From Actinomycetota bacterium (GTDB taxonomy: Bacteria > Actinomycetota > Rubrobacteria > Rubrobacterales > Rubrobacteraceae), in assembly GCA_902810695.1 (NCBI GenBank), contig CADDYV010000001.1, positions 96,689-160,688 on the forward strand: a DNA stretch of 64,000 nucleotides, read 5' to 3'. A program made the translations under genes and the position numbers. A model generated the notes under the pieces. That model ran no database searches. It saw only the letters and a list, made by a program, of their open reading frames with translations, and was not told where the DNA came from. Of this stretch, positions 23,920 through 33,406 are shown piece after piece. Positions within the stretch are counted from its first letter, which is position 1. Each line of letters starts with the position of its first letter.

Positions 23920-24789
23920 CTACTTGAGGGCTTCGGCGACCAGCTCGGCGACCTCGGTCGGGTTGGTCGCCGCCCTGATCCCCGCCTTCTGGAGCGCCTG
24001 GCTCTTGGCCTCGGCGGTGCTCTCGCCGCCGGAGACTATGGCCCCGGCGTGGCCCATCGTCTTGCCTTCGGGGGCGGTGAAGCCCGCGATGTAGGCGACC
24101 ACAGGGGTCTCCATCTCGCTCTGCCAGTACTCGGCGGCGCGCTGCTCGGCGTTGCCCCCTATCTCCCCGATCATCACCACGCATTCGGTCTCCGGGTCGT
24201 CCTCGAACTTCTTCAAAATCTCGATAAAGTCCGTCCCGATTATGGGGTCGCCCCCGATCCCGACCGCCGTAGACTGTCCGATGCCGCGCTGGGTAAGCTC
24301 GTTGACGATCTGATAGGTGAGCGTCCCGCTGCGGCTGACGACACCTACCCGGCCCGGCTTGAAGATGTCCTGCGGCATGATCGAGACGTTGGACTTACCC
24401 GGCGAGAGCATTCCGGGACAGTTCGGCCCGATGAGCGTCGCGTTCTGGAGGCGCGGGTAGTTCGCCACCCGCATCATGTCGTGCACCGGTACGCCCTCGG
24501 TGATGCAGCAGACCGTCTCCAGCCCGTTGTCGAGCGACTCGAAGATGGCATCCGCGGCGAAGGGAGCGGGGACGAAGATGACGCTGGTGTTGGCCCCGGT
24601 CTCCTCGACGGCGTCGTGGATGGTGTTGAAGACGGGGACGCCCTCGAACTCCTGTCCGCCCTTGCCTGGCGTAACCCCGGCGACGACCTGCGTCTTGCTC
24701 GCGAGCATCCTGCGCGTGTGGAAGCCGCCCTCCCGGCCGGTTATGCCCTGGACCAGAAGGCGCGTGTTCTCGTCTACCAGGATCGCCAA
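23920..24789 (-). CDS. sucD: Succinate-CoA ligase, alpha subunit
   Basis: A 289-residue TCA-cycle subunit carrying the CoA site and the phosphohistidine. Signatures are [17 protein letters not shown], the [14 protein letters not shown] loop, [12 protein letters not shown] and [17 protein letters not shown] with the active-site His. TTG 24789 overlaps closely with the end of sucC (one base between stop and start). It works with SucC to convert succinyl-CoA and ADP/GDP to succinate, and links to the methylmalonyl-CoA pathway encoded nearby. Confidence 0.96.
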   Translation of the reverse strand: MAILVDENTRLLVQGITGREGGFHTRRMLASKTQVVAGVTPGKGGQEFEGVPVFNTIHDAVEETGANTSVIFVPAPFAADAIFESLDNGLETVCCITEGVPVHDMMRVANYPRLQNATLIGPNCPGMLSPGKSNVSIMPQDIFKPGRVGVVSRSGTLTYQIVNELTQRGIGQSTAVGIGGDPIIGTDFIEILKKFEDDPETECVVMIGEIGGNAEQRAAEYWQSEMETPVVAYIAGFTAPEGKTMGHAGAIVSGGESTAEAKSQALQKAGIRAATNPTEVAELVAEALK

Positions 24790-24791
24790 CT

Positions 24792-25943
24792 CTACCGCCC
24801 CCCTTCGCGCGCCAGCTCGACGGCGCGTTGCGCCGCACCGAGCATGGTCTCTTCGGTCTTCACGTTCGGCGGGGTGTTCTCCGCCAGGATCGAACGTCCC
24901 TCCTCGGCGTTGGTGCCGTCGAGCCGGACGACTATCGGCAGCTCGATGTTGGTGCGCTCTATGGCCGAGAGCAACCCGCGCGCCACCTCGTCGCCGCGGG
25001 TGATGCCGCCGAAGATGTTGAAGAAGACGCTCTTTACCTTCTCGTTGGAGGTAACGATGTCGAGGGCGGTGGATATCTTCTCCGCGTCCGCCCCGCCTCC
25101 GACGTCGCAGAAGTTGGCGGGATCACCGCCAGCCTGCGCCACCACGTCCAGCGTGCTCATCACGAGCCCCGCGCCGTTGCCCAGGATTCCGACATCTCCA
25201 TCGAGCTTGACGTACTGCAGGCCCACTTCCTGCGCCCGCTCTTCCTGCGGGTCGGCGGCCTCCACGTCGCGCAGTTCGGCGATGTCCTGGTGCCGGTAGA
25301 GGCTGGAGTTGTCCACCGTTACCTTCGCGTCGAGCGCCAGGACCTGCCCCTCTTCGGTCAGGACCAGAGGGTTGATCTCGACCAGGCTCGCATCCAGCCC
25401 CTCGAATCCTTTGTAGAGGTTGGTGAGCGTTCTGCCAACACCCTTGGCGGCGTCTCCTTCGAGACCGGCGGCGAAGGTGATCTGACGCGTCTGGTAGGGA
25501 AGGAGCCCGACCAGCGGGTCCAGATGCATCCGCACGATGGATTCGGGCTTGGTGGCGGCGACCTCCTCGATGTCCACCCCGCCCTCGGTGGAGAACAGGA
25601 TCAGGGGCTTCTTCGCCTCGCGATCCACCGTGATCGAGAGGTACATCTCGCTCGCTATCGCCGCCCCTGCCTCCACCAGGAGCTTGCGGACCGTATGTCC
25701 CCGGATGTCCATCCCGAGGACCTGACGCGCCGCATCCTCGGCCTCGTCGGGGCTTTTCACTACCTTGATGCCGCCCGCCTTGCCGCGTCCGCCGGTCAGG
25801 ACCTGCGCCTTGATGGCGACCGTGCCGCCGAAGGTATCAGCCGCGCGCTTCGCCTCTTCGGGCGTCGCGGCCACCACGCCCGGCAGAGTCTCTATCCCGA
25901 AGCCGCGCAGAAGTTCCTTGCCTTGATGTTCGTAGAGATCCAA
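24792..25943 (-). CDS. sucC: Succinate-CoA ligase, beta subunit
   Basis: A 383-residue ATP-grasp subunit: [47 protein letters not shown] and [13 protein letters not shown] are all present, and the length matches the family. TTG 25943 is chosen over 25976 because GGGGAG lies seven bases upstream and the protein then begins at the conserved LDLYEHQ. First gene of a sucC-sucD-esterase unit, divergent from the DUF554 gene. Confidence 0.96.
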   Translation of the reverse strand: MDLYEHQGKELLRGFGIETLPGVVAATPEEAKRAADTFGGTVAIKAQVLTGGRGKAGGIKVVKSPDEAEDAARQVLGMDIRGHTVRKLLVEAGAAIASEMYLSITVDREAKKPLILFSTEGGVDIEEVAATKPESIVRMHLDPLVGLLPYQTRQITFAAGLEGDAAKGVGRTLTNLYKGFEGLDASLVEINPLVLTEEGQVLALDAKVTVDNSSLYRHQDIAELRDVEAADPQEERAQEVGLQYVKLDGDVGILGNGAGLVMSTLDVVAQAGGDPANFCDVGGGADAEKISTALDIVTSNEKVKSVFFNIFGGITRGDEVARGLLSAIERTNIELPIVVRLDGTNAEEGRSILAENTPPNVKTEETMLGAAQRAVELAREGGR

Positions 25944-26011
25944 GCGCAAACTCCCCGAATTTTGTTTGTTTGACATAGATGATTATACAGAGAGTGCCCC
26001 TACCCTTCCGT

Positions 26012-26017
26012 TATACT
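26012..26017 (+). promoter_or_regulatory. -10 box of a probable leaderless promoter
   Basis: TATACT ends eight bases before GTG 26026, with no Shine-Dalgarno between. A TTGACA at 25970-25975 is too far away to be its -35. Confidence 0.4.
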
Positions 26018-26025
26018 CCGCTCTC

Positions 26026-26718
26026 GTGGGCCTGGGAACAGCCATAAACGTGGCCGCCGTTCTGGCCGGCGGCACCATCGGAACGCTCGCGGGCGCCCGC
26101 CTGCCACATAGGATACGCGAGAGCGCGATGCACGCCATCGGGATCGTAACGCTCCTCGTGGGAGTCTCGGATTTCCTCAAATACGATAACCCGCTCGTGC
26201 CGCTCATCAGCGTGGTTGCGGGGCTTGTTGTGGGTGAGATCGCACGTATAGACGACCGGCTCAAGCAGTTCGGAAACTACCTGGAGAGGCGCTTCTCGAA
26301 GGGGGAGAGCCAGGTAAGCCGCGCGTTCGTCACCACGAGCCTCGTCTTCTGCGTGGGTCCGCTCACGGTTCTGGGTTCGATCGAGGACGGCCTCAAGGGC
26401 GATTACAGCCTGCTCGCCTTGAAGAGTGCTCTTGATTTCACCGCCTCGATAACCTTTGCCTCGGTTTTGGGGTGGGGCGTCTTGCTCTCGGCGGGGACTG
26501 TTCTGGTGGTGCAGGGTTCGATCACAGTAGGAGCTTCCTTCGTGCAGGAGATCATCACCAGGGACATGATATCCGCTACCACCGCTACCGGTGGCGTTCT
26601 CATCCTGGGGCTCGGGCTGGTGCTCCTGGATCTCAGGGAGGTGCGGGTGGCGAACATGCTCCCGGCGCTGGTCTTCGCGCCGCTCCTCGTCGCCCTCGCT
26701 TCCCTGTGGCCGCTGTAA
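26026..26718 (+). CDS. DUF554 family membrane protein
   Basis: A 230-residue membrane protein of the YdfK/YqgA type. It starts GLGTAINVAAVLAGGTIGTLAGARLPHRIRE in the pattern of the family, followed by about six or seven helices, with FVTTSLVFCVGPLTVLGSIEDGL as the best signature. The function is unknown; a transport role has been suggested for the family. GTG 26026 matches the usual N-terminus. No Shine-Dalgarno is seen. Confidence 0.9.
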   Translation: MGLGTAINVAAVLAGGTIGTLAGARLPHRIRESAMHAIGIVTLLVGVSDFLKYDNPLVPLISVVAGLVVGEIARIDDRLKQFGNYLERRFSKGESQVSRAFVTTSLVFCVGPLTVLGSIEDGLKGDYSLLALKSALDFTASITFASVLGWGVLLSAGTVLVVQGSITVGASFVQEIITRDMISATTATGGVLILGLGLVLLDLREVRVANMLPALVFAPLLVALASLWPL

Positions 26719-26791
26719 CTTTTGGTGTAACATTGGGGCGCTCACAGAAGGGTAGATGCGTTAAGCGATTCCAGACGGCCAGGAGGAGCAG

Positions 26792-27010
26792 ATGGAACGA
26801 GAGGCGAACAACTGGCGGGGCACCCCGCTTGACATCGAGGACACCATAGATCCCTACGGCATCGAAGAGGTCGTCATAGAATTTGAAAACGGGGACTACG
26901 ATGCGTTCAGGTCCCGCCTCCGCGACAGATTCTACTCCTACGAGTTGCACCAGCTGGGAACTTACCTGGACTCTATAGCGCACGAGATGCGCAAGAGCGA
27001 GAAACGGTAG
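26792..27010 (+). CDS. Small hypothetical protein
   Basis: A 72-residue acidic protein beginning MEREANNWRGTPLDIEDT with a FENGDYDAFRSRLRDRFYSYELHQLGTYLDSI core that is probably helical. AGGAGGAG lies a few bases before ATG 26792, so translation is credible. Followed after 12 bases by another small gene on the same strand. No family recognised. Confidence 0.65.
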   Translation: MEREANNWRGTPLDIEDTIDPYGIEEVVIEFENGDYDAFRSRLRDRFYSYELHQLGTYLDSIAHEMRKSEKR

Positions 27011-27022
27011 CCGGAGGACGTC

Positions 27023-27250
27023 ATGCACGGTATAGAGAGAACCAGGAAGATGGAGAGAACGTCCGACGAGAATAACCGCGTGCGGCAGATCGTGTTCCGC
27101 TACTCAGACGGGCGCACCCTTACATTCGTCCCCGAGTCCGGGCGCGAATTCTTCAGCGAGGACGATATGCTGGAACTCAAGAGGATAGTCAGCAGGGCCT
27201 CTGCGACCGCCGAATGGGCGGAAGCTGCCGGCCGCGCTGGGGGTTTCTAG
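27023..27250 (+). CDS. Small hypothetical protein
   Basis: A 75-residue protein. After a charged N-terminal segment comes a short beta pattern (QIVFRYSDGRTLTFVPESGREFFSEDDMLELKRI) that may be a small sheet with a C-terminal helix. A GGAGG lies seven bases before ATG 27023. The last four bases overlap the convergent DUF2630 gene. Unknown function. Confidence 0.62.
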   Translation: MHGIERTRKMERTSDENNRVRQIVFRYSDGRTLTFVPESGREFFSEDDMLELKRIVSRASATAEWAEAAGRAGGF

Positions 27251-27465
27251 TAACGATCGTAGCGGTCAAGATAGTCCTCGTCTAACTCGACCTTCTCACC
27301 CGCGAGCTCCCGGCGGCGGAGATCCCACAGCACGCTCAGTTCGTGGTCGATTTGGTGTAACCGCTGGTGGTCTCCCGCGTTTTCGTGGTGCGTACCCTCA
27401 CGGGCCTCTATCTGTTCCCGCTCTATCGAGAGTTCCTGTATCTTCTGTAATACCTTGCTCGCCAT
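27247..27465 (-). CDS. DUF2630 family small protein
   Basis: A 72-residue, highly charged, all-helical protein. The segment HQRLHQIDHELSVLWDLRRREL matches the ERL-LD-CWDLLRQRRA type of core that defines DUF2630, a family common in actinobacteria. The function is unknown. ATG 27465; it overlaps the plus-strand gene by four bases at its end. Confidence 0.68.
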   Translation of the reverse strand: MASKVLQKIQELSIEREQIEAREGTHHENAGDHQRLHQIDHELSVLWDLRRRELAGEKVELDEDYLDRYDRY

Positions 27466-27568
27466 GATCTGCTACTCCCTTTCCGCAATCCTGGCGTATT
27501 TTAGCCGAAAGCTCGCGGCGGGAGACGCTTTCGTTCTAAAATCGAGCCAGGCTACCGGAGAGAGGGTT

Positions 27569-27991
27569 ATGCTCAAGAAGATCTGCCATCTCGGATACGC
27601 GGTCGAGAATCTCGAAGCCGCTGCGAGCTTCTACAGAGACAACTTCGGCCTTGAGATCAGGGGACCGGAACCGGTCGAGGAGCAGGGCATAGTAGCCGCC
27701 ATGTTCGCGGTTGGCGATTCCTCCATCGAGTTGCTCCAGCCCACCGGACCGGACTCGCCCGTGGGCAAGTTCCTGGCGAAGAGAGGAGAGGGGTTCCACC
27801 ATGTCGCCTTCGAGGTCGAGGATCTCGACTCTGCTCTGGAAGAGTTGAAAGAGGGGGGCGTCGAGATGATAGACGAAAAGCCAAAGACCGGAGTCGGCGG
27901 GAGCCGGACGGCCTTCGTGCATCCCAAAGGAGCCTTCGGCGTCCTGACCGAGCTCGTAGAACTGCCGAAGAAAAGCGAGGAGAAGGGGTAA
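27569..27991 (+). CDS. mce: Methylmalonyl-CoA epimerase
   Basis: A 140-residue glyoxalase-fold (VOC) epimerase that interconverts the (R) and (S) forms of methylmalonyl-CoA. It has ICHLGYAVENLEAAASFYRDNFGL, the metal-binding GFHHVAFEVEDLDSAL and the C-terminal LTELVEL glutamate. ATG 27569 has GGAGAGAGG a few bases upstream. The mutase gene starts four bases after it, which supports this particular VOC function. Confidence 0.93.
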   Translation: MLKKICHLGYAVENLEAAASFYRDNFGLEIRGPEPVEEQGIVAAMFAVGDSSIELLQPTGPDSPVGKFLAKRGEGFHHVAFEVEDLDSALEELKEGGVEMIDEKPKTGVGGSRTAFVHPKGAFGVLTELVELPKKSEEKG

Positions 27992-27994
27992 GCC

Positions 27995-29590
27995 GTGGAC
28001 AGCGCCCGGAGAAAGCGTCTCGAAGAGCGCCGCACCGAGTCGGGAATAGAGGTGGAGCCGGTATACCGGCCCGAGAATCTCGAAAGCTTCGACTACGGCG
28101 AGAAGCTCGGGGACCCCGGCGAGTATCCCTACACCCGCGGCCCTTACCCGACGATGTACCGCGGTAGGCCGTGGACCATGCGCCAGTACGCCGGTTTCGG
28201 GATCGCTAAAGAGACCAACGAGCGATTCAAGTACCTGATCGAAAACGGCCAGACGGGGCTTTCGGTGGCCTTCGATCTCCCGACCCAGATGGGCCGCGAC
28301 TCTGACCACGCGCTCGCTGTGGGCGAGGTCGGCAAGGTAGGGGTCGCGATAGACTCGCTGCTCGACATGCACGAACTGTTCGACGGCATCTCGCTGAAAG
28401 ATGTCTCTACCTCGATGACGATAAACGCTACGGCCTCTATCTTGCTTTTGCTCTACTCGCTAGTCGCCGAGGAGCAGGGGGCGAAGGCGGAGGACGTAAC
28501 CGGGACGACCCAGAACGACATCCTCAAGGAGTACCTGGCGCGCGGGACCTACATCTACCCGCCGGAGCCTTCCATGAGGATCACAACCGACATGTTCGCC
28601 TACTGCGCCTGCGAGCTTCCGCGCTGGAACACCATCTCCATCAGCGGCTACCACATCCGCGAGGCGGGGAGCACGGCGGTTCAGGAGATCGCTTTTACCC
28701 TCTCCAACGCCATAGCCTACGTCGAGGCGGCGCTGGAGGCGGGGCTGGAGGTGGACGAGTTCGCGCCCAGGCTCTCGTTTTTCTTCAATGCCCACAACGA
28801 TCTCTTCCAGGAGGTGGCCAAATACCGGGCGGCGAGGAGGATGTGGGCGAAAATCATGAAGGAGCGTTTCGGGGCTACCGATGAGAGGAGCCTGAGGCTG
28901 CGCTTCCACACCCAGACGGCGGGCTCCTCGCTCACGGCGCAGCAGGCCGAGAACAACATCGTCCGCACCACCGTGCAAGCTTTATCCGCCGTCCTGGGCG
29001 GCACGCAGAGTCTGCACACCAACGCATTTGATGAGGCGCTGGCCCTGCCGACCGAGCGCAGCGCGCGGATAGCTCTCAGGACCCAGCAGATCCTGGCGCA
29101 CGAAGCCGGGCTCACCTCGACCGTGGACCCTCTGGCGGGCTCGTACTTCGTGGAGTCGCTGACCGACGCAGTGGAGGAGAAGGCGTGGGAATACATCGAG
29201 CAGGTAGACGCCTTGGGCGGCTCGGTCAAGGCGATAGAGCAGCAGTACATGCAGCGGGAGATCGAGGAGGCCGCCTTCCACTACCAGCGCGAGGTCGAGC
29301 GCGAGGAGAGGATCGTGGTCGGCGTAAACCGCTACACATCAGAAGAAGAGCCAGAGATGGAGCTTCACAGCGTTGACGAGTCCATCCGCGAGAAGCAGAT
29401 CGAGCGCATAAACGATCTCAGGGAGAGCCGAGATAACGCCGCTGTAGCAAAATCACTCGCCCGGCTCAAAAAAGCCGCCGAGGGCTCGGAGAACCTGCTC
29501 TATCCGATGAAGGAAGCTCTCGCCAGCCTCGCGACACTCGGCGAGGTGTCGGATACTCTACGGGAAGTATTCGGAGAGTACAGCCCGTAG
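27995..29590 (+). CDS. Methylmalonyl-CoA mutase, catalytic subunit without B12 domain
   Basis: A 531-residue TIM-barrel catalytic subunit. The substrate-site motif [23 protein letters not shown] is that of methylmalonyl-CoA mutase (the related isobutyryl-CoA mutases differ here). Other signatures are [31 protein letters not shown] and [11 protein letters not shown]. It ends at residue 531, so the roughly 130-residue B12-binding domain with its DxHxxG motif is absent; this is the split form in which that domain is a separate protein, and no such gene is found in the window. It follows mce at four bases. GTG start at 27995. Confidence 0.93.
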   Translation: MDSARRKRLEERRTESGIEVEPVYRPENLESFDYGEKLGDPGEYPYTRGPYPTMYRGRPWTMRQYAGFGIAKETNERFKYLIENGQTGLSVAFDLPTQMGRDSDHALAVGEVGKVGVAIDSLLDMHELFDGISLKDVSTSMTINATASILLLLYSLVAEEQGAKAEDVTGTTQNDILKEYLARGTYIYPPEPSMRITTDMFAYCACELPRWNTISISGYHIREAGSTAVQEIAFTLSNAIAYVEAALEAGLEVDEFAPRLSFFFNAHNDLFQEVAKYRAARRMWAKIMKERFGATDERSLRLRFHTQTAGSSLTAQQAENNIVRTTVQALSAVLGGTQSLHTNAFDEALALPTERSARIALRTQQILAHEAGLTSTVDPLAGSYFVESLTDAVEEKAWEYIEQVDALGGSVKAIEQQYMQREIEEAAFHYQREVEREERIVVGVNRYTSEEEPEMELHSVDESIREKQIERINDLRESRDNAAVAKSLARLKKAAEGSENLLYPMKEALASLATLGEVSDTLREVFGEYSP

Positions 29591-29598
29591 CGAACCCC

Positions 29599-31962
29599 TC
29601 AGCAGGGAATCCTCGCGCGGATGCGGGTTCCTTTTCCGGGGTTGCTCTCGATCTCCAGCGTCCCGCTCAGCCGCGCTGCACGCTCGCGCATGGACTTCAG
29701 CCCGAGATGTCCGGGGAAGGAGCCCAAAGGGTCGAAGCCCGCGCCGTCATCGGAGATTTCGAGGGTGATCCATTCGGGATCGCACTCCAGCATTATCTCC
29801 GCGCTGGTCGCCCGGGCGTGCTTGACGGTATTGTGCAGGGCTTCCTGGGCGATGCGGTAGAGAGTTTCTTTGGTTCTGAGCGGAGCTTGCGGCTCGCAGT
29901 CCAGATCGAGGCGTACCTGGATCTCATGCCGGGCCCGCAGCGCGGCGGCCCGCTTCTCCAGCGCCGCTACCAGACCCTCGCTCTCCAGTGACTCCGGCCT
30001 CAGCTCGAAGATGAGCGCGCGCATCTCGTCCAGACCGGCCTCGGCCAGCGAGAGGACGTAGTCCAGCGGTCCGGCGACCCGCTCCGGATCCCCCCGGTCG
30101 AGCAACGTGCGGGCAGTTCTGGCCCCGAGGGCGATGCCGTAGAGCGCCTGGGAGACGGAGTCGTGCAACTCGCGCGCGAGACGCTGGCGCTCCTCCAGGG
30201 CCGCCGCGCTTTGCGCTTGCTCGTAGAGGCGGGCGTTCTCTATGGCTATGGCTGCCTGGTTCGCGACGGTTTTTGCAAGCTCGGCGTGCCTTCTGGTGTA
30301 GTAGCGTGGCTGGTTGTGGATGATGGCGAGAAGGCCGATGAACCGTCCCTTGAGGACGAGTGGAACCCCGAGCCAGGAGCGGATGTGGCGGAACCGCTCT
30401 CCTTTCAGACGCTCTTCGCCGACGATATCCCGGTAGGCGCGCGCCAGGGGGGTATCGCTGCGGATGTCGTCTACGATGATGGGGTGCGGGCGCGTTGGAT
30501 CTTGCCATATGGTCTCCATCGCGGGCCCGAGCGGGAAGCTTTCGCCCATGATCTTTTCGCGCGGTATGGGACCACGGTACTCCAGCACCACCAGCTCGCC
30601 GTCCTCAACCACGAGCAGAGAAGAGTCCACATAATCCACCACGGTTTTTAACTGGTCGAGGATTAGAGACAAAAGCCGATCCAGCTTCAAAGTGGAGGCG
30701 ACGTTGTTGGAGACCTCAAGCAGGGCGGAGAGCTCGCGGGTGCGCTCCTCAACGCGCCTCTCAAGCAGTTGCTCGGCTTCTACGCGATCCGTGATGTCCC
30801 GCACCACTCCCAGGACGTGCGGTTTTCCGCGGAAGGTGAAATGGGTTCCGTGCACCCCGACCGGAAACGTCGAGCCGTCCTTGCGCACGTCTACCGCCTG
30901 CGTTTGGTAGTCTCTGCCCTCTCTTACCGCCTGCAGGTATTCTTCGAGGTGGCCGTGGTAGTCGGGATGGACGAACTCTCTCGGGTGAAGGCCCACGAAC
31001 TCCTCACGGTCGTAGCCGTGCATCCGGCAGATGGCCGGGTTGGCCTCGACGACCCTCCCCGATTCGAGGTCGTTGATGATGAGGCCGTCGCCGCTCTCCT
31101 CGAAGATGCGGCGGTATTGCTCTTCTTTCTCCCGCAGGTTCTGCTCTACCCGCCGGCGTTCGGTAACGTCGCGCGAGTTGACCACGACTCCGCCCACGCC
31201 GGGATCGTCGAGCAGGTTGCTCGCGACGGACTCGAGCCAGCGGTAGGAGCCGTCTTTGTGGCGCAGGCGGACCTCGAATGGCGGCGAAGCCCCCGGCTCC
31301 TGGTAACCCTTGCCGATCTCACGCCGCGCCGCCGGAAGGTCGTCAGGGTGGACGAGATCGAAGGCGTCCTTGCCGACCAGCTCTTCCGGCTCATAACCGA
31401 GCACGTGTCTGACCGACGGGCTGACGTAGCGTCGCGTACCATCCCCCTCCAGGACGCTAATTACATCCGAGGAGTTCTGGACCAGCGAGCGGAAACGCTC
31501 CTCGCTGCGCCGCAACTCCGTTTCGACCAGCGTCCGCTCGGTGGCATCAATCACCACGTCGGTAAAGCCCACCACCCTGCCTTCCTCGACCAACGGCGTG
31601 AAGACTACATCCCAGTAGGAGAGGGGACCACCATCGCTCTGCAAGCGAAAGGCGCTCTCTCGCACGGTCTCGCCGGAGAGCACCCGCTCGAAGAGCGGCA
31701 TAAGGTCCTCTTCGGTGCCGGGCGCCAGATCGAAGAAGCTCTTTCCGGGCACCACCTCGTGGGCCGGTGTCTTGGTGTAGCGTTCGACGAAGCTGGCCCA
31801 GGTGGGGTTGCAGCGCCGGAGCACGAGGTCGCGGTCGAAAACGGCGATTCCCATCGGCATCCGGTCGAAGAGGATGTCGAGCAGCCTGGCCGGGTGATCC
31901 AGCAGGGCATTCAAACCAGAGACGGGGTTGTGCGCCCCCTCGCCGTGGTCGGGGATCATCAC
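29599..31962 (-). CDS. PAS/GAF sensor histidine kinase (NarL/UhpB type)
   Basis: A soluble 787-residue kinase with no membrane segment. Domains in order: PAS about 30-140 (MGIAVFDRDLVLRRCNPTW), PAS/PAC about 150-270 (SVLEGDGTRRYVSPSVRHVLGYE), PAS/PAC about 280-400 (IFEESGDGLIINDLESG), a short coiled coil, GAF about 420-575, HisKA_3 about 590-655 with the phospho-acceptor in LARELHDSVSQ (His about 599), and HATPase_c to the end (DDGAGFD, GHLGLKSMRERA). It overlaps the upstream response regulator gene by one base, so the two form a pair. The signal is unknown. Confidence 0.94.
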   Translation of the reverse strand: MMIPDHGEGAHNPVSGLNALLDHPARLLDILFDRMPMGIAVFDRDLVLRRCNPTWASFVERYTKTPAHEVVPGKSFFDLAPGTEEDLMPLFERVLSGETVRESAFRLQSDGGPLSYWDVVFTPLVEEGRVVGFTDVVIDATERTLVETELRRSEERFRSLVQNSSDVISVLEGDGTRRYVSPSVRHVLGYEPEELVGKDAFDLVHPDDLPAARREIGKGYQEPGASPPFEVRLRHKDGSYRWLESVASNLLDDPGVGGVVVNSRDVTERRRVEQNLREKEEQYRRIFEESGDGLIINDLESGRVVEANPAICRMHGYDREEFVGLHPREFVHPDYHGHLEEYLQAVREGRDYQTQAVDVRKDGSTFPVGVHGTHFTFRGKPHVLGVVRDITDRVEAEQLLERRVEERTRELSALLEVSNNVASTLKLDRLLSLILDQLKTVVDYVDSSLLVVEDGELVVLEYRGPIPREKIMGESFPLGPAMETIWQDPTRPHPIIVDDIRSDTPLARAYRDIVGEERLKGERFRHIRSWLGVPLVLKGRFIGLLAIIHNQPRYYTRRHAELAKTVANQAAIAIENARLYEQAQSAAALEERQRLARELHDSVSQALYGIALGARTARTLLDRGDPERVAGPLDYVLSLAEAGLDEMRALIFELRPESLESEGLVAALEKRAAALRARHEIQVRLDLDCEPQAPLRTKETLYRIAQEALHNTVKHARATSAEIMLECDPEWITLEISDDGAGFDPLGSFPGHLGLKSMRERAARLSGTLEIESNPGKGTRIRARIPC

Positions 31963-32615
31963 TACTCTTCGCCGAGTTCGTCTGCGCTCACCAGGCCCTT
32001 TTTCACGGCGTAGAGCGCGGCCTGTGTGCGGCTGCGGACGTTCAGCTTCATCAGGATGTTCGAGACGTGGGTCTTGACCGTCTTCTCGGTGATGTAGAGG
32101 GTGCGCGAGATCTGCCTGTTCGACTCGCCTCGGGCCAGGAGCTTCAGAACTTCGATCTCGCGTTCGGTCAGAGCCTCGTCGGGCTTCTTCTCCGGGATGC
32201 GCACCTCGCGCATCAACCTCTCCGCTGCTTCAGGAGCCATCTGCACCTTGCCCGCTGCGGCGGCTTTGATCGCCTCACACAGCTCATCTGCTTCGGTGTT
32301 TTTGAGCAGGTAGCCGATAGCCCCGGCCTTCACCGCACCCGTAACCGAGGCGTCTTCGAGGACGCTGGTGAGCGCCAGGACCTCGGTATCCGGGACTTCG
32401 CTCCGGATCTCCTCTGTCGCCTCGATGCCGCCCATTACCGGCATCAAAAGGTCCATCAGCACCACGTCGGGTTGTAGCTCGCGCGCCAGGCGCAGCGCCT
32501 CCCTGCCATTTTCTGCTTCGCCCACCACTTCGAGTTCGGGGTCGAGGTCCAGAAACATCTTCAAGCCCTGGCGTACGACCTTGTGATCGTCTGTTATCAA
32601 GATACGGATAGACAT
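31962..32615 (-). CDS. NarL/FixJ-type response regulator
   Basis: A 217-residue regulator. The receiver has ITDDHKVVRQGLKMFLDLD, the phosphorylated Asp in PDVVLMDLLMPVMGG and a late Lys in GYLLKNTEAD; the C-terminal LuxR HTH is LTEREIEVLKLLARGESNRQISRTL with TEKTVKTHVSNILMKL. The TAG stop shares one base with the start of the downstream kinase, giving translational coupling. ATG 32615. Confidence 0.95.
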   Translation of the reverse strand: MSIRILITDDHKVVRQGLKMFLDLDPELEVVGEAENGREALRLARELQPDVVLMDLLMPVMGGIEATEEIRSEVPDTEVLALTSVLEDASVTGAVKAGAIGYLLKNTEADELCEAIKAAAAGKVQMAPEAAERLMREVRIPEKKPDEALTEREIEVLKLLARGESNRQISRTLYITEKTVKTHVSNILMKLNVRSRTQAALYAVKKGLVSADELGEE

Positions 32616-32660
32616 TCTTCCTCTAAGCCTTTTGCGTAATAGGTTGATCTCCGTCGAAAG

Positions 32661-32673
32661 TCCCTATCAGGGA
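32661..32673. repeat. Short palindrome in a divergent promoter region
   Basis: TCCCTATCAGGGA is a perfect five-base inverted repeat with a three-base centre, in the gap between the divergent response regulator and the receiver-domain gene. It could be an operator; only one copy is seen. Confidence 0.3.
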
Positions 32674-32761
32674 TCATTCTTCCGCCCGAAGGCAGGAACT
32701 TTATTTGGGGCTCTAATTATACCTGACGAGAAATTACTGGCGCCGAACAGGAGTTTTTAGT

Positions 32762-33268
32762 ATGTACGGATACGACGTCAGGGAGACAGACCTTGCAAAA
32801 TATCCGCCGGAAAAGGCGAGTGGTCCCGGAACTGAGCGGAACGAGATGAGAGAGGGAAGTACGATGGCATCTGGCAACCTGCAGCCGCCTCGGTCGGGTA
32901 AGAAGATCCGGGTCCTCGTGGTGGATGACCAGCCTGCCGTCCGGGAGGGGCTCAGGATGTGGCTCTCGCTGCAGCCGGACCTCGAAATTGCGGGTGAGGC
33001 TGGAGATGGCCTCTCCGCGGTCTCGCTGGCAAAAGAACTAAACCCCGATGTGATCCTGATGGACGCGAGGATGCCCGGCATGGATGGCATCTCGGCCACC
33101 GCTGCTCTGAAAGAAGCCGCTCCGGAAATCCCGGTTATCGTGCTGAGCCTCTACGACGATGTCGAAACTAGGATGCGCGCCCGTTCTGCGGGCGCAGCGG
33201 CGTTCGTCGCCAAGCATCGGATGGAGCAGATGCTCCTCAACATCGTGCGCGAGGTAACGTGCGAATAA
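32762..33268 (+). CDS. Single-domain receiver protein (CheY-like response regulator)
   Basis: A 168-residue protein whose last 120 residues are a receiver domain: VLVVDDQPAVREGLRMWL, the acceptor Asp in PDVILMDARMPGMDG, Ser in VIVLSLYDD and Lys in AFVAKHRMEQ. There is no output domain. ATG 32762 has AGGAG eight bases upstream and gives a 34-residue N-terminal extension rich in charged residues; ATG 32864, with GAGGG eight bases before, would give the bare domain. It is divergent from the NarL-type regulator and kinase, so it may be a phosphate sink or competitor for that kinase (inference). Confidence 0.88.
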   Translation: MYGYDVRETDLAKYPPEKASGPGTERNEMREGSTMASGNLQPPRSGKKIRVLVVDDQPAVREGLRMWLSLQPDLEIAGEAGDGLSAVSLAKELNPDVILMDARMPGMDGISATAALKEAAPEIPVIVLSLYDDVETRMRARSAGAAAFVAKHRMEQMLLNIVREVTCE

Positions 33269-33406
33269 CGCCGATGGTTTCCCGAATGGGACGCAAGATC
33301 GCGCGGCTGTCGGCGAGGAAGTGTATGGTAACATTGGCCCAAAGCAGGCTTTTGGTTCTGGCTTTCGACGCGCCGGCAAGGATGCTGGAGGAGGTTTCCA
33401 AGAAGC

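Noticed and set aside
23918..24184. N-terminal extension of the esterase gene into sucD
   Set aside because: The extra residues are antisense-free but out of frame with sucD, low in complexity (Arg/Gly-rich) and lie outside the hydrolase fold.
25970..25988. TTGACA plus TTATAC as a promoter for the DUF554 gene
   Set aside because: The spacer is only seven bases, too short for a sigma-70 promoter.
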